NCBI GenBank assembly: GCA_003695205.1
Contig: RFIO01000050.1
Location: forward strand, 1-8,377
Length of the DNA stretch: 8,377 bases
Origin: Deltaproteobacteria bacterium
Lineage (GTDB): Bacteria; Desulfobacterota; Desulfuromonadia; Desulfuromonadales; Geothermobacteraceae
Direction of reading: 5' to 3'
The notes below the pieces were generated by a model. That model ran no database searches. It was given only the letters and a program-made list of their open reading frames with translations, and was not told the DNA's origin. The position numbers and the translations under genes were made by a program. The stretch's first letter is position 1; every line of letters begins with the position of its first letter. Positions 6,581 to 8,377 of this stretch are shown here, in pieces.

Positions 6581-7728
6581 TGAAAAAAGAGGGAATGAAC
6601 AGATTCCGCAACCTGCTGCTCTGGGCCGGCCTGCTTTTGCTGCTGGCCGCCTGCAGCGCGCCCCAGCCGCAGCAGGTGCGCAAGCGTTACTTCTGGCCGC
6701 CGGGCGATATCGCTCCGAAGATCGAGTACATCAACTTCTACCATGCCGACCAGGATGTCCGGCGCGGCGTCAATGACTGGCTGGAGGAAACAATCTTCGG
6801 CAAGGACCGACCGAGACGGGCTTTCGTGCGTCCCTCGGTGGTGGCTTCCGACGGCAAGGGGAGGCTGTTTGTGGCCGACCAGGGGCTGAGCCAGGTGCAG
6901 GTTTGGGATTTCAACACGCACGAAATCCGCCATCTGCGCTACCCTTCGGGCGCCAGTTTCGCTTTCCAGCTTCCTGCCGGCATGACTCTGGATGACGCCG
7001 GACATATTTACGTATCCGACTCGCTGCGCAAGCAGATCCTGGTTTTTGATGACGACGAACTGGTGGTGCGGGAAATCGAGAACGGCGCCCTGCAGCGCCC
7101 GACCGGACTGGCATTCGATCCGGTACGCGGCGGCCTTTATGTCGTCGATACCGCGGCCCACAAGGTGCATTTCTTCGATCGGGCCGGTAAACTTGTCAGC
7201 AGCATCGGTGGGCGCGGCGTGGCTCCGGGCCAGTTCAATTTCCCGGTCGATTGCGCCGTCGACTCGGACGGCAATCTGTTCGTGCTCGATTCGATGAACG
7301 CCCGGGTGCAGGTGTTCGACCGTGAGGGGGGCTTCGTGCGCGCCTTCGGCGAGCGGGGGACGGCGCTCGGCTCCTTCATGATCCCCAAATCGATCGCCGT
7401 CAGCCCGTCGAACCTGGTTTATGTCACCGACTCGCAGGCGCACAAGTTCGTGGTCTTTAGTCGCGAGGGGGATTTCCTGCTGACGGTGGGAGGCGAGGCG
7501 CCGATGGTCGACGGCAAGGTATCGCCCGGCGGCTTCTACCTGCCGGAGGGAATTGATATCGACAGCGGCGAGGCAATCTGGGTGGTCGATTCCCTCAATC
7601 GCATGGTGCACCAGTTCCAGTACCTGACACCCGAGTACCTGGCCGCGCATCCGATCCTGCCGGGGCAGGCTTTCATGCCGCCGGTACTGCAGAAGAAACT
7701 TGAGACGAACGGTTCGCTGAATCGCTGA
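6580..7728 (+). CDS. Lipoprotein with six-bladed NHL-type beta-propeller
   Basis: The 382-residue product has a lipoprotein signal: basic start, hydrophobic core and lipobox LAAC with the acylated Cys at 25. A linker (26-82) precedes six NHL-like repeats at about 84-111, 131-158, 173-201, 221-248, 268-295 and 321-348, each of the form P-x-G-(hydrophobic)-DxxGxLYVxDxxxxxVxVFD. This predicts a six-bladed propeller on the periplasmic or outer-membrane side. It has no CXXCH motif, so it carries no c-type haem and probably acts as a binding, docking or assembly partner of the neighbouring cytochromes. The ATG at 6580 overlaps the cytochrome stop (TGATG), indicating translational coupling. The ATG at 6595 is an alternative, but GAGGG at 6589-6593 is too close to serve it well. 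The next cytochrome starts 14 bp after the stop. Confidence 0.9.
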   Translation: MKKEGMNRFRNLLLWAGLLLLLAACSAPQPQQVRKRYFWPPGDIAPKIEYINFYHADQDVRRGVNDWLEETIFGKDRPRRAFVRPSVVASDGKGRLFVADQGLSQVQVWDFNTHEIRHLRYPSGASFAFQLPAGMTLDDAGHIYVSDSLRKQILVFDDDELVVREIENGALQRPTGLAFDPVRGGLYVVDTAAHKVHFFDRAGKLVSSIGGRGVAPGQFNFPVDCAVDSDGNLFVLDSMNARVQVFDREGGFVRAFGERGTALGSFMIPKSIAVSPSNLVYVTDSQAHKFVVFSREGDFLLTVGGEAPMVDGKVSPGGFYLPEGIDIDSGEAIWVVDSLNRMVHQFQYLTPEYLAAHPILPGQAFMPPVLQKKLETNGSLNR

Positions 7729-7729
7729 C

Positions 7730-7745
7730 AGGAGTGGGAACGATG
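7730..7745 (+). promoter_or_regulatory. Ribosome binding site of the second cytochrome
   Basis: AGGAG at 7730-7734 begins just after the preceding stop codon and lies 8 bases before the ATG at 7743. It supports this start for a gene whose end is outside the window. Confidence 0.8.
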
Positions 7746-8377
7746 AGCAGATGTCTTCGTGTGACGATGATACTGGCCGGGCTGCTGGTGCTGCTGCCCG
7801 GATACGCCGGGGCGCTTGAGATCATCTACCCGGCCGACGGGACCTTTATTCGCCAGTCCGATTTCGTCATCATCAAGTTCGGCAAGCAGCCGGCCATCGA
7901 AGGGGTGATCGTCGAACTGAACGGCGGCCGTACCGACATGATCGACGTCTCGGGCGCCGACTACAAGGCTGCCTTCGGCGACATGCTCATTTTGCAGCCC
8001 GAGTTCGATCCGGGTGAGAACAGCATCAAGGTCGAGGGCTACGCCGGCGGCAGCAAGGTCGCCGAGGCGGCGGCGAAGACCTGGTACCAGCCCGACCCCA
8101 CCGGACAGGCGCCGGAAGGCTACCGCCCCTTCGTCATGCACACGCCCGAAAAGGAGGCCCTGTGCGCCTCCTGCCACACCATGAACCCTGACAAGGTGCA
8201 GCTGCAGAGCCCCGACCCGGCGCAGAACCCCTGCGCCGGATGCCACAAGCGGCGCCTCAACCACAAGTACGTGCACGGGCCGGCCGGGGTATGGCGCTGC
8301 ACCTACTGCCACGACCCCAACAGCAAGCCGGCCAGGTACGCGGTGAGGGGCGAGGGTGAAGCCGACATCTGCGGCGA
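7743..8377 (+). CDS. Secreted multihaem cytochrome with N-terminal beta-rich domain (3' end cut off)
   Basis: The visible 211 codons begin with a signal peptide (1-24, cut after YAGA). A haem-free region (about 25-115) follows, starting LEIIYPADG and rich in alternating hydrophobic residues; it resembles the Ig-like or cadherin-like domains found before haem regions in some Desulfuromonadia cytochromes. Then come CASCH (141-145), CAGCH (164-168) and CTYCH (186-190), and the window ends two bases after Cys210-Gly211, probably the start of a fourth CXXCH. The start has AGGAG at 7730-7734. It lies 14 bp after the lipoprotein gene, so it is almost certainly co-transcribed with it. The final haem number, length and any C-terminal anchor cannot be known here. 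Identity as a c-type cytochrome is firm; the N-terminal fold is inferred. Confidence 0.9.
   Translation, partial: MSRCLRVTMILAGLLVLLPGYAGALEIIYPADGTFIRQSDFVIIKFGKQPAIEGVIVELNGGRTDMIDVSGADYKAAFGDMLILQPEFDPGENSIKVEGYAGGSKVAEAAAKTWYQPDPTGQAPEGYRPFVMHTPEKEALCASCHTMNPDKVQLQSPDPAQNPCAGCHKRRLNHKYVHGPAGVWRCTYCHDPNSKPARYAVRGEGEADICG

Overview
The window reads as a chromosomal segment of a GC-rich, cytochrome-rich anaerobe of the Desulfuromonadia type (Geobacter, Desulfuromonas, Geopsychrobacter and relatives). This placement rests on three things: system II cytochrome c maturation genes (ResB plus CcsA/ResC) beside a very large multiheme c-type cytochrome, the overall base composition judged by eye, and a good sigma-54 promoter candidate. 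The genus cannot be fixed from the sequence alone. All supported genes lie on the + strand.

Layout. Bases 1-52 hold a short hairpin and the purD ribosome binding site. purD (53-1330) and class I purE (1463-1987) form a purine biosynthesis block, separated by 132 bp that contain a purine-rich tract and a long imperfect palindrome (1362-1444). A 105-bp gap with a TTGACA-type promoter candidate leads into a cytochrome maturation pair: resB (2093-3475, TTG start) and ccsA/resC (3544-4404), with a perfect 9-bp hairpin between them. A 223-bp gap follows. It holds a sigma-54-like -24/-12 site (4441-4456) and a leader with three successive hairpins. After it comes a tightly packed set: a secreted cytochrome with up to 25 haem sites (4628-6580), a lipoprotein with a six-bladed NHL-type propeller (6580-7728, TGATG overlap), and a second secreted multihaem cytochrome with a non-haem N-terminal domain (7743 onward, cut by the window end inside its fourth haem motif).

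How the parts fit. ResB and CcsA export haem and attach it to CXXCH cysteines outside the cytoplasmic membrane. The cytochromes next door are obvious clients, needing about 25 haems for the first protein alone. The propeller lipoprotein has no haem site and may be an assembly or docking partner. The last three genes look like one translationally coupled unit with its own regulated promoter, probably for periplasmic or extracellular electron transfer. The gene set recalls, from memory, the surroundings of the nanowire cytochrome OmcE in Geobacter. What follows 8377 is unseen, so that link is an inference.
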